Below, in pieces: positions 25,339-38,369 of a DNA stretch of 64,000 bases. Source of the DNA: Talinum fruticosum (lineage: Eukaryota > Streptophyta > Magnoliopsida > Caryophyllales > Talinaceae); contig JAITYX010000021.1 of assembly GCA_021018815.1 (NCBI GenBank), positions 7,779,001 through 7,843,000 on the forward strand, written 5' to 3'. Each line of letters opens with the position of its first letter. The stretch's first letter is position 1. The translations under genes and the position numbers were made by a program. The notes below the pieces were generated by a model. It was not told where the DNA came from, ran no database searches, and saw nothing but the letters and a program-made list of their open reading frames with translations.

Positions 25339-28205
25339 TCATCTGTCTCCCTGAACAGAGGAGCCTCTCGCTGCATGATCTGATCCCTCTCTTCTCTCTT
25401 CATTTATAGGCGCAGATTTACTCTTTTCTCTACCTGAACTCCTGGAAGAATCATCTGAAAGCAATTCTCTACCATCTGTACCCCGAACCTTGGCTTTCTC
25501 TGAAACAAAGTTGCCATTTTTGACATCAGTTTGAGCTTCTTCACAGGCATTTGGCATAAAAGCAGCAAAATTGCATTCATTATCGAGGGAAAATTCAAGA
25601 ATCTTTGAGCAAGCACCGCACTTCAACGTGTGGGTTCTTTTTCTTCTTTGTCTGGCTAGAAGAAAATCTCCAGGGAGGCGGAGAACCGTGAAGCAGAAAT
25701 AGCAAGTGATAAAAGGAGCACCACCTGCTACAGGCAGCAAATGTCTTTTCACAGCTTGTCTTTTCTCCCTTAAGTATAACCTCTTCATGATCTGATCTTT
25801 GTACTTTTGATCATCAGACAAAATGATCATATCATGGACCCAAGGGTAGGGCTCGGGCTCCATGAGACGCTGAGGGTTCATTGGGCAAGGCTCATATGGG
25901 TCCCAGCTGATCTCCATGGAGGGAGGAATGTATAGCCCTTGGTGGCAACATACCCCAGTTTGGGGCAGTTGGGCAGACCACCTAAAGCTATCCAGGTGGT
26001 GATGTCGTCTCATATATGGGTCAGGTATCTGGTACCGCCTGTTGAACGCCTCACCTGAGTATGGCATTCGGGGAAACTGCCATTCTGAGACCAGCTTTCC
26101 GATCGCCTTCTTCGATCAATATAACCATCATGGTACCCAGCTCTCTGATAAATTTCCCTGATGTTTCATAACCGTAGTATGTGGTAAGAAACTCATTTTC
26201 CCTCCAACCAGTTTCTGAAGATCTTCTGCGCACATTCCCTCCTCTGTAAGTGTGTGTTTTCCTAACCCATGTTTCTGGACTCTCGTGTCTGTAAGGATGA
26301 TGATGCATAGGATGACTTGGGAGCTCGTCATGTAAAAAACTAGAAGAGCTGCCAGTTTCATAGGCTACTTCAGAACTCCAGTATGAAGGAGGAGTCCTAG
26401 GAAGAAAGGTGTGTCTATTCAGGACAGTCCTGCTTCTAGAAGGAATCTGATTTTCTTCTACTGATTCTTCACCCTCTAAGATGCTCCTGTTCAACTTCTC
26501 ATCCAGCAGCGTTGAAGAACATTTGATTTGACTTTCATAGGCTTTTCTGGCTAATGGCTCATTATTCCACTCAGGGCTTTCTTCGACATCAACATATCCT
26601 GAAACTGCATTGTTTCCTGGCAAAATTTCCTCACCGACATGCTCCTCTTTTCTTGGAACTTGATCATCATTTCCATCAAAGGAAGAGACACTCTCCTCAT
26701 AGGCAAGAGACCCTTCAGTTGGAGATCTGGGATCCACTTTGAGCAAATTTCCTACTGCATTAACTGCCTCGGTGGATTTCAGATTTTCAGACCCCTGTCC
26801 AGTAGAGTTACCAAAATCCTCAACCTTTTGCCTCAAAGTTTGCTCAACATTATCCAGTGAACTGCTCTCACACCGAGGCAAATGAGAAACATCAGAGAAA
26901 ATCGCTTTCTCAGTAGTTACCATATCTTCAGCACTTGAAGAAACAGACACATTATTACTCTCACCAATCTCTAAGATGACGATGGAATATCCATCTCCAC
27001 CCTGGATAATCTCTGTTGGGGAGGGACCCTCATCTAGTTTTATACCTTCAAGCTTCTCATTTAGGCGCTCTACAAAGCCATCTCCTTCCTTTTTGTTGTC
27101 ATTCACCCTCACTGGTTTATCTCCAGGAGCTAATTTAAACTGCTCTTTGTTCTGAATTACTAGAGACTCATACAACAGAGAAGCTTCTCTAGATGAATTT
27201 GCTTCTCCTACCTGCTTGTGTTTGTCAAAAGCAATGTCATCATACTGTTTCAGCTGATAATCCTTGTCTTCTTTTGCTCCATTTACAGTACCAAGTTGCT
27301 CTGATTTTGTATTCTCAAGGTCCTGAGACTCTTGAAATGTAGAACTTTCTACAGCAGAATCCCAATCTTCAATCTGTTTCTTGTTGCAGTCCTCAACAGT
27401 AGGGGATTCTGTGAAAGAAGCCTTTTGGCAGGGCTTTCAGCTCCAAGCTGCCCCTTATTCTGATCCGCAATACAGTTTCTGTGGTCAAACTGGATAGTTT
27501 TATCATCTGTTTCTCCATTTTCTTCGTTACCGAGGAAACTAGGTTCATCCGACACCAAAATATGGTGGGCAGAGTCCACAGTTTCCATCTGTTTGGAGTT
27601 GCAGTTTACAACCAGACTCTGATCCCTCTCTTCATTGTGATCCAATGACTGTCGATCAGCAAAACTTGATCTTTGACTTGAACCATCAGATTCACCTTCA
27701 CTGAGAGCATGGCTGATGGTGATACCATTAGTCTGAACACCATCTTCTTGATGTAAACTCGACCCTTTGGCGTTATTGTCATTTCTGTAGTATTTAGCTG
27801 CAGTGGACACACAAAACTATAAGTTCAGGAAAAAGCAAAACAAAAACACATTACTTCCCATGTATAGCTTAGGATCTAGCCACAGTCCTTATGAATTAAG
27901 TTAAAACCCTGGATTTATAAGGCTTTAGTTGCCTACTTCTACAAAATAAAAGCAACAGACAACAGTTTAACTGGACATTTTGCTCCGATCTGCTATAAAC
28001 TTTTACATATTTCCATGACAAGAAAACAAAAATAGTATCATATTTATTGACAGAATTCAGAAAGAACTTAAGATGACACCATACCTTGAAGAATTGTATC
28101 ACATCCCCCACAGGCATACACAGGAACTTGTTCTGGTTCTGGAAGGATCTCTGCACATCTTGGGCATTTAACCAGACGTAGTTTGGCATGTGAGCGTTTG
28201 CTCAT
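25339..28205 (-). CDS. EDR4-like protein with N- and C-terminal zinc ribbons (DUF3133 family)
   Basis: Coding exons are 28205-28085 and 27797-25339, joined GT-AG (LQ|AKYYRN). The N-terminus has KLRLVKCPRCAEILPEPE and CGGC, the paired-Cys start typical of ENHANCED DISEASE RESISTANCE 4 relatives. After a long acidic Ser/Glu-rich middle comes the DUF3133 zinc ribbon: RHLLPVAGGAPFITCYFC, then LKCGACSKILEFSL. Arabidopsis EDR4 is reported to act in membrane-traffic-linked control of powdery-mildew immunity; this gene is a family member, and its own role is not shown. Three one-base frame breaks occur, at runs 27423-27426, 26156-26158 and 26070-26073, each cured by one extra base, for a total of about 860 aa. 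The first Met in frame (28253) is probably intronic; Met at 28205 fits a splice acceptor just upstream. Confidence 0.8.
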
Positions 28206-29485
28206 ACTTTTCTGTTTTATCTGGCTGCAGCAATCACAATGAACTAGCTCCATCAGTCAATGTGCATGCTTACATTTATTTCCAAAGTAGGTTTCAGAGA
28301 TGATGACCACCCACATTTGATGCTTAATTAGGTCATTCATTTAACTTTCATTCAGCTATAATATTTGTAGTAACATGATCCAGAACAAGTTTTAATTTGT
28401 TTTTCTTTTTCCTCCTATTCTGTTAGCCCAGAAAAGGTCACCAGGATTACAAATAAGCAAAAGTATACAGCTACAGTTCCCCACAGTTCAAAATAAGGAG
28501 GCAAAGCAGATTCACCCAACGACAGTCTCTCAAAAGTGAAGTAGCTTACTGTCAAAAGAAAAGGGAAAAAGATGACAAATTTCACCTTTCACTTTCACAA
28601 ATGCCAATAATTTCCTAGATTTTGGTGAAACTTTCCCAATGGTAAAATTGCTTATAGATGCATCAAGCAGTGGGGAAAATCATGCTAAAACATCGAGAAC
28701 CAAACAAACTAGTTTTAAATTTAAAACCCAGGATAAAAGAAATCTTAAACAAGATTTCAAATATGCAACATCGACAATGGCCAACCACACTTCTTCTAAG
28801 TAATGTAGACTCTGGAGGTATTTCTAATGTTCTTGTGCGTCATTATTGACTCTAACATCAAACAAAAGAAAAAAGAACTTGAAATTACCAAATGCATGTC
28901 CCAAACGTTTAAGACTTAAAACTTTGTTATCCTTACATTTATCATCTCAGCTTTCTTTTTCTTTTTTTGCTGGGGGGTTTTGGGGGAAGCAGTTGAAACT
29001 TGAAATAAGTTTGAATCCACCATGTTCATTAGAGACCCGCAAGCTTTTAGAAAGCAAAAGGTGAACCCCCCCAATCCAACACACACACCAAAAAAAACAA
29101 CAAAAAAAGACAAAAGGGGCACCCTATTTCCTCTTCTTTTTTTTTTTCTAGGTAGGAAAGTACACATTATTCTTACTCATGATAGGCTAAAATATCATGA
29201 TTCATAAGCATTCACTCTTTCAAAAGACTTGCTAAAAGAAGTTATGATGGAAACTAAAACCAGCAGGCAACAACATCATTTACCATTAATCATTTTAGCT
29301 CAATCCAAGCAAACCCAGGAAACTGCAGTAAATTTTACTCAAGATTGCATCATTTTGATGGCAAATCAAACTATACTGCCTCTAAGCTACCTCCATTTGG
29401 AGAGGGAGGGGGAAAGAGTAAAGACCCATATTAAATGAATGATGAACAACAAAAAATTTCATTAAAAATCAAAAGGGATATTTAC

Positions 29486-29900
29486 CTTCTGGAGAAAATC
29501 TGGGAAATTTGACGAATGAAAATGAACAAAACAAGCAAGTAATATTGGGGTTCTTTTCTAAACTGAATGAGAGAGCTGATGAGTTCCATGGAGTTGGGTC
29601 AGGAAATCGAAGGTTAATTGCTCTGAGGTTTGGGTTTCTCCCATTTCTCCCCTTTTCTAAACAGATCTTTCTAATTGATTTTTAGGCTTTTGGAGAAATT
29701 TGGGATTTTGAAATTTGGGTACTATGGAATTGCAGATGATTCAAAATTGGTTCGGGGTATTTGTCCCCATGGCTAGTGGGAGGTATTTGTTGAGGAATTA
29801 GAAGGAGACGAAAAACAGAGGTGAAAGTGAAGGAATATTTTCCCCAGAACCCCTAATTGTTTGTATTTTAACCTTTGTTGAATGTGATTTTTCTTTGTAA
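29486..29900 (-). other. Probable 5' untranslated exon of the EDR4-like gene
   Basis: On the minus strand a donor AGAAG|GTAAATA lies at 29486/29485. A matching acceptor (tgattgctgcag|CCAGA) occurs just before the Met codon at 28205. The exon has no long frame on this strand. The start site is a guess from where AT-rich DNA begins. Confidence 0.45.
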
Positions 29901-30600
29901 TTATCTAAAATATATTAATAGATATGAGTGTAAACCTTCTCTACATGTATTGTAATATTGGGATTCTTTTTGTTTTCTTTTTTTGGGGAGGGGAGGAGGG
30001 AGATTGTATGTGGAAATGAGTTGTTAAAAAAGGGTTCTTGGGTAAGGAATAGTGTATGAATTTGAACACCTGGGTGTTGAAATTGAAGAAAACTATGAAC
30101 CTGATAAGGAAATTGCAGAAGAAATTGCGAAAACCTGTTCAGGGGTTTCTTTTTCTCTCTCTGTCTCTCCTTGGTTTCCTTGGAAGCCAAGCTCAATAGT
30201 AGTCGAGACAAAAATCTCCCCTTCTTCGTCCTCCTCTCAATTTGGTCTTGATTGTTGAATTCGTTCAAAAATTCCAATGATTACCTAATCTTCCCCCGTC
30301 TCTTCAGCATTCTATCGCATGACTTTCCTACCTGGGCGGTGGGCATTCTTCTTCTTCTTCTTCTTCTTCTTCTTCTTCTGCTTCCCTGTCACTTCACTAC
30401 AGTTGAGAGAGAGAGAGAGAAACGTGTGTGTTGGGGGAGTCTCTGCCGTTAGAAGACTGCACCTGCACTCATTCTCATGCTTCTTTAATCCTACCAACGC
30501 TAATCTCTCTCTCTCTCTCTCTCTCTCTCTAGTTATTAGTCAAGTCAACCGTTGGGGAATTAGGATAAGGGGAAAATTAAGTGTTAATTAACCTTCTAAT
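29901..30600. promoter_or_regulatory. Upstream region with CT/GA-rich tracts
   Basis: It contains (TTC)n at 30345-30380, (GA)n at 30404-30422 and (CT)n at 30504-30531, common near plant core promoters and 5' leaders. It lies upstream of the EDR4-like gene on the minus strand. No plus-strand gene is recognised here. Confidence 0.35.
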
Positions 30601-31901
30601 TAAAAAATGTTGTTAATTAAGTTAAAACTAAAAGCCTTCCATTTGCAACTGAGATGAATCACGACATTCACTAGCATATCAATTGTTTGTTAATGGCTTC
30701 TACTAACTAATGGCACACCAAAATAAAATAAAAAAGTTTGACTAATGTGCACTTAAACTTTTTGACTGTAAATTTATATACTACGGGTCAAATTTGTGTA
30801 CGTTAATATGTATTTAATTACATTGTTCGAATGTATAACACAACATGCTAATGTTAATATACATCGAAATTAAATTTTATTGGACTCGTATTACTTTGTT
30901 TAGCATTAACTGTAATTTAATATATATTTACAATTTAAAAGTAATACAAACTTATTACCATATTATAATAGTATTTTATATTGTACTCTACATATATATG
31001 TATATTTAACTTTGTGTATTATTCATTCTAAAGAAAAATAAAGCAATATTTTTACATATGATATTTAAGAAAATTTAATAAGCATGATATTAGATAATAC
31101 ATTTTGTTGTATTTCTAATTAGAATATTGTAAATATATGCTCTGTATAAAGAAGCCATAAAATGTTAACATATAAATGTGTTTGTTTATCATGGTAAGAG
31201 ATCAATTACTTTATTTTTATTTTGTTTTATTTTTTTAATATATTAAAGAAGGGCTTTCATGAAATTCTTTATTTTAAAGTTTATATATATTTAATACGTG
31301 ACATATCATCTTATACAAGACATGTTTATAAAAACAATATTAATTACTTAATAAACCAAACATGGGCACTTAAATTAGTCACATTATATCCAAAAAAAAA
31401 AAGCTCGGATTGAAAAGGAAAAAAAAAGAAAAGAAAATAAGACATCCATTGGCTTAGTGAGGAAGAATCCTAAAAAAGTGTTTGAAAAAAAATTAATTAT
31501 GTCATAGTTGACGTGTGTTTTAATTACTTGGACTTTGCAAAGACAAATGTGATTTATGACACTCCAAATTCAAAAATGATAGCATAAGTAACTATGACAT
31601 TACAACAATTGGATACTAGGACAATATATATACTCTTAACTATAGTTTATAGATTCAATAATATAATATAATTTAAGAAAATAAACGTATTTTTTTTAAA
31701 AAGAGATATTGAAAATAAAATGTGAGTTTTAAAAAATAAAGTAAAATATCATATATAATAATTTTAGTTTATAAACCTCGATCCATGATATACAAGGTAA
31801 ACTTATAAAATCTCCCAAAAATAAAAAGAAAAGAAAAAGGGTTTTTGAATATTAGACATTTATATACTCAAATATAAAGTTGACTTATCATATATCTGTA
31901 C

Positions 31902-32114
31902 TTTGAGGATGATTTTTTTTTTCTAAACCACCACCGACTTTGGAGGTACAACTCAATTATTTTATGACGTATCAAGTTGAGAAAAGGGGAAGGATAATTG
32001 ATGTAGTGAGGGGTAATATAGTAGTTCCCCTTTCTCACTTTAACACGTCATAAAAACTAGGTTGTCACCTCCTAAATCGGTGGTAATTTAAAAAAAAAAA
32101 TCACATCCAAAATA
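31902..32114. mobile_element. Foldback MITE, about 210 bp
   Basis: The two halves are inverted copies of each other over about 80 bp. The left arm reads ggatga, a T-run, ccaccaccgactttggaggt and then ttttatgacgt. The reverse complement of the right arm reads ggatgtga, a T-run, taccaccgatttaggaggt and then ttttatgacgt. There is no coding sequence. The superfamily cannot be set without a target-site comparison. Confidence 0.75.
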
Positions 32115-32661
32115 CAATTTTACCATTGGTATTTAAACATCCAGTGCCCCTAAGTATGGTTGATTTTAATTCCAAAAAAAAAGGAGGTCTTATGTTTACT
32201 TGACTAATTTTAGTTTTGTGGAGATTAATCAATCAAGACAAGAACAAAAAAAAAAAAAAAAAAATCTTTTGACACAACCAAAAAGCTTTTTAGATTGCTG
32301 ACCACATTGCCAAATGGCCACAAACAAAGAGCCACGTGATGCCCATTGAGCCAATTACATTAGACGTGGGCCCACACGAAGGAGATTTTATGATCCAACA
32401 AGATGTGGGTAGTAAGAAAAAGTGGGCCTCCTTGCCGCCCACTTTTATTGCTTATTGGGCCTACAATTTTTTATATTTTTGTTTTTTTAGGATTGAGGAT
32501 CCATAATTTTTTTGGGGGGAGAATATAATATTTTAAGTTCCCTTTATGAAAAAAGTAAAAAATAATAATAAAATTCCCTTTGTTTGGTGGGCAAAGGCAT
32601 TTATGAAAGAGAGTGAGAGGATAAGGAAACAAACAACGTTTCTTGAACGATGCTTGTCCTC

Positions 32662-32906
32662 TTCGGCTCTGTTTGGCAAAATTAAAAATGAATGAAGGTT
32701 TTTTTTTCAAAAAATATGAAACGCTACTTTCAAATATGAAAAGTTTAATATTCTTAACTTTTCGTAAACACTACTTAAACGTTAAAAGCTGCTATAAACG
32801 CTAGTTAAAACACTACCTTATCAAACGCTAATATTTGGTTGATTAGTGTTTTGACTTAGTCAAAACGCTAAATGCTACTTCAAACGCCGTTGTCGAACAT
32901 GGCCTT
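32662..32906. mobile_element. hAT-type MITE, about 245 bp
   Basis: The ends are ggctctgtttggcaaaa at 32664 and its imperfect inverse ttgtcgaacatggcc at 32890-32904. The interior repeats the words aacgcta and aaacgct. This matches the style of hAT MITEs (AGGGCATGTTTGGCAA ends). Target duplications were not resolved. Confidence 0.5.
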
Positions 32907-34066
32907 CATCACATTATAATGCTCCACTTTTCTTCTCTTCCTTTCTCACAAAAAAAAAACAAAAATTAAATTATCCAAAAACTTTGTTAGTTGAGAACTG
33001 AGATAACTTACATTCATTCATAAGCCCGAGTTATTTCTTAAGACACGTTCTGTTTAAATTGTAAGTAATTATAACAGTTATACCTTATAAACAATATCAC
33101 CATGCGTATCCAAATTCCGAACTCAATTTATTTCTGCCTTTTCATGTGAATTTTAAAATCGTTTATACTTTCTTTAATATGCCTTCCCGAATCTCCTCTA
33201 TTTCCAATACTATAACATAAGCCCTGAATTGTAGACAATCAATATTTGTTAAATTTTCTTTTGTCAGGTCTTTTTGCTCAATATTATGGTTGATTGATTG
33301 GTTGCTATGCTTTGCTGATATGTTATTGATTTAATGAAGAAACTGATCTCAATTGCCCGGACCCACCCACCACAATGCCACCAAATCAAATTCACTCTTT
33401 TTTCTTTTCCTTTTTCTTTTCATGTTGAAGTTGGAGTGGGCTCACAGTAGATCCACTCAGATTTGGGCTGGCTTAAACAGACTTCAAACACTCCATAAAA
33501 GGCTGCCACATTTCATCCCGAAAATCAAATACATCCCCTCAGTAATAAATACATCTACAATCTACATAGGATTGGGGTTATGAAGGGAAACATTTCAAGA
33601 AGTCTTAAGATATGGGAGTACATAAAGAAGCATAGGCATGACACCAAAATAGCCGTTATTCTTTCCTTGTGAAATATTAAACAATTAAATCCCTCTCAAC
33701 TTTAGGTTCAATTGTTCAAATGAAATCTCCGTCGATTACATTATAGGATTGCATAGGTGGACTCCAGATCCTGGCAGTGGCTGTCAAAACGACAATTCAA
33801 ACTAGCACGTATTCATTCTTCTAACAAACACAATACAGTTCACTGCCATTGAACAACACATCTGCAGATACTACATAATTGTTTGTATGGAACTTGAATA
33901 AGATACATAAAAGATACTTCTGTACTATACTAGAATTGAATGTTACCTAAACATAATAACACATTCATTACACAAAAGAACATGATAATCTGAGACAAAT
34001 TGATATGAAAAAGACTAAGACTTGATAAGACAACAGTACAAGTAACGAGATTTTATGCTACCTTGT

Positions 34067-35707
34067 TTACAAGGCCAATACTGCAGGGCGCTTGTGCTTG
34101 ATGAATGCCTGGCGGAGTTCATGATAGCCGTTTCTGTAATGCTCCAACGAGAAACATAGCTGTCGTATTGCCTCCCTCTTTTCCTCGGCTCTGTCACAAA
34201 TTACAGCTCTTTGCTTCTCGAGATCTTTCTCCTGTTCCACAACTTTTACCTTCAGTTCATCTGCTAGTTTCTGTGTCTTCTTCAACTCACCAAGGAGTCC
34301 TTCATTTTCTGCAGTTAATTGACTGATTCTTAGCTCCATATCCTGCATATTCATGTCTCGGTGATTCATTTCAGCACCAAGTGTCTCAAGTTTGGCGAAC
34401 AATTCGTCTTTCTCAACCAGTAACATGTCGTACTTTAGTTTACTGGCATCAAGGCTTTTGTTCAAAGAATAGACACTTTCACTGCTTTGAGACAAATCCA
34501 TCTTCAATTGTTTAATGTCATTGAGCAACCCCATTTCTCGGGATTCATGGAAACTTTTCATTTCAGCCCTTTCTACCTCATACCGCTGAATCTGATCCTC
34601 TAAGAATTGGTTTCTTAATTCCACTTCCTTTAGCCTTGCATCTAAGGCATCTCTTTGCTCACTTAAGTGGGTAATTTCTGACTGAAACTGTGATCTGCCC
34701 TTGGAGAAATCTTCTTGTGCATCATGTAGGGCATGTTTCAGCTCATCAATTTCACGATCATATTCACTTAAATCACTTGTGGTCTTAACAAGCATCTCTT
34801 GTAGCTCGGACACTAGCTTTCTCTCAGAAGTGAGCTCAGATTGTAACATATCAACACTATGGATAGCCAAGTCAAGCTGACTTTGAAATTGATGCTGACT
34901 TTCTTGGAATTCGTTTCTAAACTTTCCTTCCATTTTCACCATATCATCCTCAGAGTTCGAAGCTTCTCAATTGTTCTGCCAAGCTCTTCAACCAAAGTCA
35001 AATTCTCATACTTCAACTGTGCAATCTCTTCTTGCTTAGATTGAAGCTTTTTCTTTGTAAACTTGAGTTCAACCTCATAATTAGTCACTTGCTCAAGCAA
35101 TTCTTCATATTGCACACCGTTCATCTTCTTAGGCACACCCTCTCTGCCTACTTCTTTGTCCAGATGGAGATTCTCCTTTTCATCGACAATGTTATCCTCT
35201 ACCTCAAGAATCTTAGGCTTCAGGACTTCATTGCCATTATCATGTTGTAGCACATATTTTTTGCAGCCAAGTTATATGTGCCAGACTCAGCATCAGATGA
35301 TGACGACGAAGAAGACATGGTCTCAGAACCATCTTTGGTGGAAAGGTCAGAACTTCCACTTTCAGAGCCCAGAAATGTCTCTGAGATGTCATCTTTGCCC
35401 TTTTGTGAACCTAACTTTTGCTCTGGAGTTGCTGGAGAATAATCTTCATCTATGTCCAACTCAAGCACCTCCAAAGGCACTTCTCCTGATATGTGCCAGT
35501 CAGATCATACAATGACTCAATTAAAAGAATAATTCAATAAGATATCATACACTCATGGTGATAAAAATTGAAAACCCCAGCATGAAGAGAACTCCAATGT
35601 ATTCTATCAAGAGCTGAAACAAATTACTTACCTTGAACCTCAGTTACGTCGTTATCTTCTGGTGAAACACCATCCATTTGCCATGTGTGAGAGTCATCGT
35701 TTGCCAT
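34067..35707 (-). CDS. Coiled-coil protein with NET3/NET4-type C-terminal IRQ motif
   Basis: Two coding exons, 35707-35632 and 35485-34067, join at VQ|GEV. After an acidic, Ser-rich N-terminal part (SETMSSSSSSSDAES) the protein is almost all heptad-like coiled coil. It ends with EEKREAIRQLCFSLEHYRNG and a short basic tail. That ending is shared with NETWORKED 3/4 (KIP1-like) proteins, which link actin to endomembranes; in NET4 this IRQ region has been tied to RabG3 binding. The N-terminal actin-binding NAB domain that defines NET proteins is not present in these exons or in the upstream 1.6 kb. Two one-base frame breaks (run 35257-35262, and about 34950-34966) separate three frames; with one base added at each the length is about 498 aa. 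Confidence 0.7.
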
Positions 35708-35719
35708 AACTAACTAAAT

Positions 35720-37440
35720 TTTTTATTGGAGCTCCTGGTATAGCACAAATACAAAAATGATAGAACACTTGATCACATATATTGAAGTCACCACAAAATG
35801 GGAGGAAGAGGTTTTGATAGAATTCATCAATCAATAGATTCAGACAATAACTTAGGCATTACCTAAAAACACCTAACAAAACAGCATAAATGAAGAGAAA
35901 AACTATACTACACAACTACATTCAGTATATTGATCAATCATTTACGGTCAGCATACTCTATGATGTAACACACTCACATAGATTATTCAGTCAATATCTT
36001 GCAATTTGTGCTTCATGGAACCTACCATCACATTCACGCATAGATTGAGTATGCAATACATAATGGATAATGCTTAGTGTTTCCGGCTTGCTACTTTCTA
36101 TACAATTAAAAGAATCGCCTAGCTTTGCAAAAGGAAAAGTTTTTCCACCTTTCAAGCAAGTTATGCCCAATAGTACTAATCGGCAGGGTTTTTTCCGTTT
36201 AAAGCAAGTCAGCTTCTTGTTGAAATTGAGCTCCAACATAGAGGAAGGCACTTCTCTTGATTTCAATGCTGTTCAATTTTCAACCCAGTACGCTATCTCC
36301 TAATTGTTTATAGATTCCATCTCCAACTTCACTAAATTCGGTGCCCGTATTTTGGCATGCTGAATCAAGCAGCCAAAATAAAAAAATCACACATATGTTT
36401 AAGTTCTTGCAGTTATTAAATTTTTTTTCTTTCGCCACTAGGAGCTGTCATTCGGAGCTGTTATCCATTCAGTAAACATGGAGCACAAAACACGCATTTT
36501 CACATACAAACACTAAGAACCAAAAACAGATCTTTACAAACAGCAGAAGCAACAAAAACAAAGGCATATGAGCTTCGAGTCTCAGAGTGCAAAAGTGGAG
36601 CTGCCTAATAGCAAAAACAGATGAACATATAACACAGGAAGACAAGTAATTACTGGAAATTTGATAGACTACTAGATACCATTGGCAAAGAAAATGGAAT
36701 GCTTGTTCATAAAATTCTCCCTATGCAAAACGATGGTATAAAATCCGCCACCTTTGGATGCCTGAATCGGAACATGGAAACAGCTCATTCCAATCTGAGT
36801 TTCCCAAGAAAATTATGATGTGTTTACAGGTATGGGTTTTCCAAGTTCCAAAAATGCTTGCTATCAAATTCAAAAGTAAAATACTGAAACCCACATCAAA
36901 AATGGCAAAACCCTATGGATGGTTTTGGGAATTGGAGCACCTCTTCGCAAAAATCAACAAATAATTCCAAAATCCCTAATTCCCAAAAGGGAATATGCTC
37001 CTCATCAGCATTTCACTTCATCCCCATTTTCTGCACAAACATTTTCAGACCCATAAACCCCCAAAACAGGAAACTTTCTCTTTCAAAAATTTAAAACCTT
37101 GAGTAACCATCCACTGAAATAACTTTATTGAAATTTTTATAAAAAATCTGCATGCATAGCAACAAAAGGCACACACACACACACACAAAACTTTACCTTC
37201 AGTTGCCAATTCTGAGTGGTTTTATGGTGAAATTCAACACAAGATGGACAAAAAGGGAAACAATTCAGAGCAAAACTACACCTACCCAGGTGAGAAGACA
37301 AGATAAATTTCAAGAGATTCACTTACCCTTTTTCCTCTGGTACGAACCCTAGAGAGAGAGAGAGAGAGAGGGCTCAAAGCATTCAAAATTCAACTGATTT
37401 CTCTAGCTGTTGAGTTTCTCTCAGTAGACAAATAAAGTCA
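35720..37440 (-). other. 5' intron and untranslated exon of the coiled-coil gene
   Basis: A minus-strand donor (GGAAAAAGG|GTAAGTGAA) near 37328 suggests an untranslated first exon of about 100 bp (to about 37440) and an intron reaching just upstream of the ATG at 35707. A (GA)n tract at 37352-37370 lies within that exon. No NAB-domain exon was found between. Confidence 0.45.
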
Positions 37441-38152
37441 AGTAGTAGAAGCAGAAAAGTGTGGGGGCCCCCGAAATTTCAGGTTCACATGTTTTGTTTT
37501 GCCGCACTTTCTTTATATTGACCAACTCACCCTTGAATTTGAATTTCTCCCTGAAGATAGGGAAAGGCATTTTTGGTACTTTACAAAATACGGGTTTGTC
37601 CGTTTTACGTGTCTCGGGCGGGAAATCCATCAGGAAAAATTCGAAAAGGAGGCGCCAATTGATGGGCCTTTCACTTTCTCCCATCAATTCAATTTCTCTA
37701 GTTATGGGCCGAAGGCCCCACCCCATGATTTTCCATTCACCTAATCCAACCCAAATTTCCCTAAATTTATAATTTTACATTATTGTTAAATCATTTTCAT
37801 GACAGAACCAGAACTGGCAAAATTTTATCCGATTTAGTTATTCTAATTTATTCAAATTTTTAAAAAATTAGTATGATTTTGAAATTTTCTTCCGAATTTT
37901 AAATCAGGATACAAATTTTCTTCCTATTTCAATTAGCAGAAGTTAAAACCCGAGTTTGAACTTAGAAAAAACTGAGTGTGAATAAAATATTATGTATTAA
38001 TTTTAAACATTACCTAAATTAGCTGACCCAAAATTATCAAAACTGAATATGTGAAACGCCTAACAGAAACACAGATGGGGGATTCCACCTCTTCAAATGG
38101 ATGAGTAAACACAAAGTTTACTGAGAGAGATTCATATATTCTTTGCTTGTGA

Positions 38153-38155
<3 letters not shown>

Positions 38156-38219
<64 letters not shown>
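38156..38219. repeat. (TA)n microsatellite
   Basis: About 60 bp of uninterrupted TA, just upstream of the LINE remnant. Confidence 0.95.
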
Positions 38220-38220
<1 letters not shown>

Positions 38221-38369
38221 CCAATGAGTTCTATTTTGTAAGATCAATTAGGAGACTTGTTTTAAACTTAATAGTATTTTGAATGATTTTTGTTACCAAT
38301 AAGAATAATTTATTAATTTTCATAAGTCGGTTCCGGTATTTTCGAAAGATGCGACGTCGGTAGGCGGAT

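Larger units (their letters stand above)
30601..33990. other. Gene-free AT-rich intergenic stretch
   Basis: No coding similarity was seen in 3.4 kb except within the two small inverted-repeat elements listed separately. Poly-A and poly-T runs are common. Confidence 0.55.

Noticed and set aside
34015..34197. A second 60-codon minus-strand frame at the end of the coiled-coil gene
   Set aside because: Out-of-frame shadow overlapping the well-supported IRQ-type C-terminus.
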